A DNA stretch of 5,709 nt from an uncultured Mesorhizobium sp. (GTDB lineage Bacteria > Pseudomonadota > Alphaproteobacteria > Rhizobiales > Rhizobiaceae). The stretch spans positions 1 to 5,709 of the forward strand of contig CATMOC010000273.1 in the NCBI GenBank assembly GCA_950071955.1, in the 5' to 3' direction. Position numbers and translations under genes: made by a program. The notes below the pieces were generated by a model. It was not told where the DNA came from. It made no database searches and saw only the letters and a list, made by a program, of their open reading frames with translations. Of the stretch, positions 5,283 through 5,709 are shown piece by piece (within the stretch, counting starts at the first letter, position 1; every line of letters starts with the position of its first letter).

Positions 5283-5399
5283 ATCTTGCTGGCGCATTCT
5301 CCTCCCATTGGCGTCGGCAAGTGTTCCCCTCTGGAGGTTTTACCGCTTTTGCGGCACTTCCATGCCTTGGCCGGTTCCTCTGGATCCGGCCATTTTTTT
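5283..5399 (+). ncRNA. abcR: AbcR-like (alpha-r15 family) trans-acting small RNA
   Basis: About 117 nt with a complete small RNA gene layout. Stem-loop 1 pairs 5285-5295 with 5311-5321 in 11 consecutive pairs (two G-U) and exposes a 15 nt loop holding CTCCTCCC (5299-5306). A single-stranded stretch follows with a second pyrimidine motif, TTCCCCTCT (5324-5332). Stem-loop 2 pairs 5332-5338 with 5356-5362 and contains an inner CCGC-TTTT-GCGG hairpin (5343-5354). Stem-loop 3 is the intrinsic terminator. Three hairpins and two anti-Shine-Dalgarno motifs are the known design of AbcR1/AbcR2, Hfq-dependent RNAs that block translation of ABC-transporter and other mRNAs in Agrobacterium, Sinorhizobium and Brucella. 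I recall AbcR lying beside the LysR gene atu2186 in Agrobacterium, and VtlR activating AbcR genes. Overlapping open frames on either strand lack family resemblance and are not called. The 5' end is estimated from the promoter. Only one copy is visible here. Confidence 0.85.
5368..5399 (+). terminator. rho-independent terminator of the small RNA
   Basis: TGGCCGG (5368-5374) pairs perfectly with CCGGCCA (5386-5392); after a T-T mismatch, TCC pairs with GGA around a TCT loop. Seven T follow (5393-5399). It acts on the plus strand only: the minus-strand side has no T-run after the stem. It probably also ends readthrough from trxB-lsrB. Confidence 0.93.
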
Positions 5400-5430
5400 A
5401 TCCGGAAACTGAAGATCCTCGTCCTGGGCG

Positions 5431-5709
5431 TTACATGAAGAGCGCTTCGCCTTCCATGCCCTGATAGAGCCCGGCCACCTGTTCGCCGTAGCCATTGAAG
5501 AGCAGCGTAGGCACGGTCTCTCCCGTGTGCAGGATTCGCTCCTGGGCCTGGCTCCAGCGGGGATGCGGCACCTCCGGGTTCACGTTGGCCCAGAAGCCGT
5601 ATTCCGTCGGCGCGATCTGTTCCCAGAAGCTGACGGGCCGCTTCTCGACGAAGGAAATCTTCACAACCGACTTGATGGACTTGAAGCCGTATTTCCACGG
5701 CAGGGCGAG
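5431..5709 (-). CDS. msrP: MsrP, periplasmic protein-methionine-sulfoxide reductase catalytic subunit (C-terminal 92 residues)
   Basis: Only the C-terminus is in the window; the frame stays open to base 5709 and the gene begins beyond it. The visible 92 residues open with [14 protein letters not shown] and contain [23 protein letters not shown] and [18 protein letters not shown], the conserved end of MsrP (formerly YedY), the molybdopterin enzyme. With the heme membrane subunit MsrQ it reduces oxidised methionines in periplasmic proteins. The catalytic cysteine and the Tat signal are upstream and not visible. The GTG at 5664 is an internal Val codon, not the start. It converges on the small RNA gene; 31 bp lie between the T-run and its stop, with no terminator of its own that I can see. 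The last residues (EGEALFM) are lineage-specific. Confidence 0.92.
   Translation of the reverse strand, partial: LALPWKYGFKSIKSVVKISFVEKRPVSFWEQIAPTEYGFWANVNPEVPHPRWSQAQERILHTGETVPTLLFNGYGEQVAGLYQGMEGEALFM

Noticed and set aside
5228..5464. Small plus-strand open frame of 78 codons across the lsrB-msrP gap
   Set aside because: It runs through the small RNA stems, the terminator and the end of msrP; the composition is not protein-like and no ribosome site is seen.
5270..5698. Minus-strand open frame of 142 codons over the msrP end and the small RNA
   Set aside because: It is out of frame with the recognisable MsrP C-terminus and has no domain pattern.
1..5709. CRISPR array, insertion sequence, integrase, tRNA or rRNA
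   Set aside because: No regularly spaced repeats, transposase or integrase motifs, terminal inverted repeats, or tRNA cloverleaf patterns were found on reading either strand.

Overview
The window looks like chromosomal DNA from a GC-rich alphaproteobacterium of the order Hyphomicrobiales (Rhizobiales), probably near Mesorhizobium or another Phyllobacteriaceae-like lineage. This rests on the base composition, on the protein sequences, and above all on gene order. As I recall it, the block of LPS-core glycosyltransferases, an Lrp/AsnC regulator, trxB, a LysR regulator of the LsrB/VtlR type and an AbcR-type small RNA is found around lsrB in rhizobia. That comparison is from memory, not from a search.

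Layout. From 1 to 1607 on the minus strand lie two translationally coupled glycosyltransferase genes: a GT4 enzyme cut off by the window edge, and a GT2 enzyme of the KdtX/WaaE type. An upstream gap of 161 bp separates them from a plus-strand FkbM-family methyltransferase (1769-2500). Its stop lies 4 bp from that of a convergent Lrp/AsnC regulator (2505-3005, minus). A 236 bp divergent promoter region follows, then a probable plus-strand operon of trxB (3242-4216) and a LysR regulator (4249-5145) that I assign to LsrB/VtlR. At 5431-5709 is the C-terminal end of msrP on the minus strand.

The most interesting part is the 285 bp gap between lsrB and msrP (5146-5430). It holds a previously unannotated small RNA gene of about 117 nt (about 5283-5399). 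It has a sigma70-like promoter, an 11 bp stem presenting a CTCCTCCC anti-Shine-Dalgarno loop, a single-stranded TTCCCCTCT segment, a second hairpin, and a strong intrinsic terminator with seven T. This is the architecture of the AbcR (alpha-r15) family. Upstream lies an AT-richer block with five ATGCA words, a 9 bp direct repeat and a palindrome at the -35 element, a plausible binding region for the LysR protein encoded next door.

How the parts fit. The genes join envelope building (glycosyltransferases, FkbM protein) with redox homeostasis (thioredoxin reductase, periplasmic methionine sulfoxide repair by MsrP) under one or two local regulators. Both pyrimidine motifs of the small RNA can pair over 8-9 nt with the unusually G-rich ribosome binding site of lsrB, which suggests a feedback loop. 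The LysR protein retains only one of the three cysteines that I recall as redox-important in Sinorhizobium LsrB.
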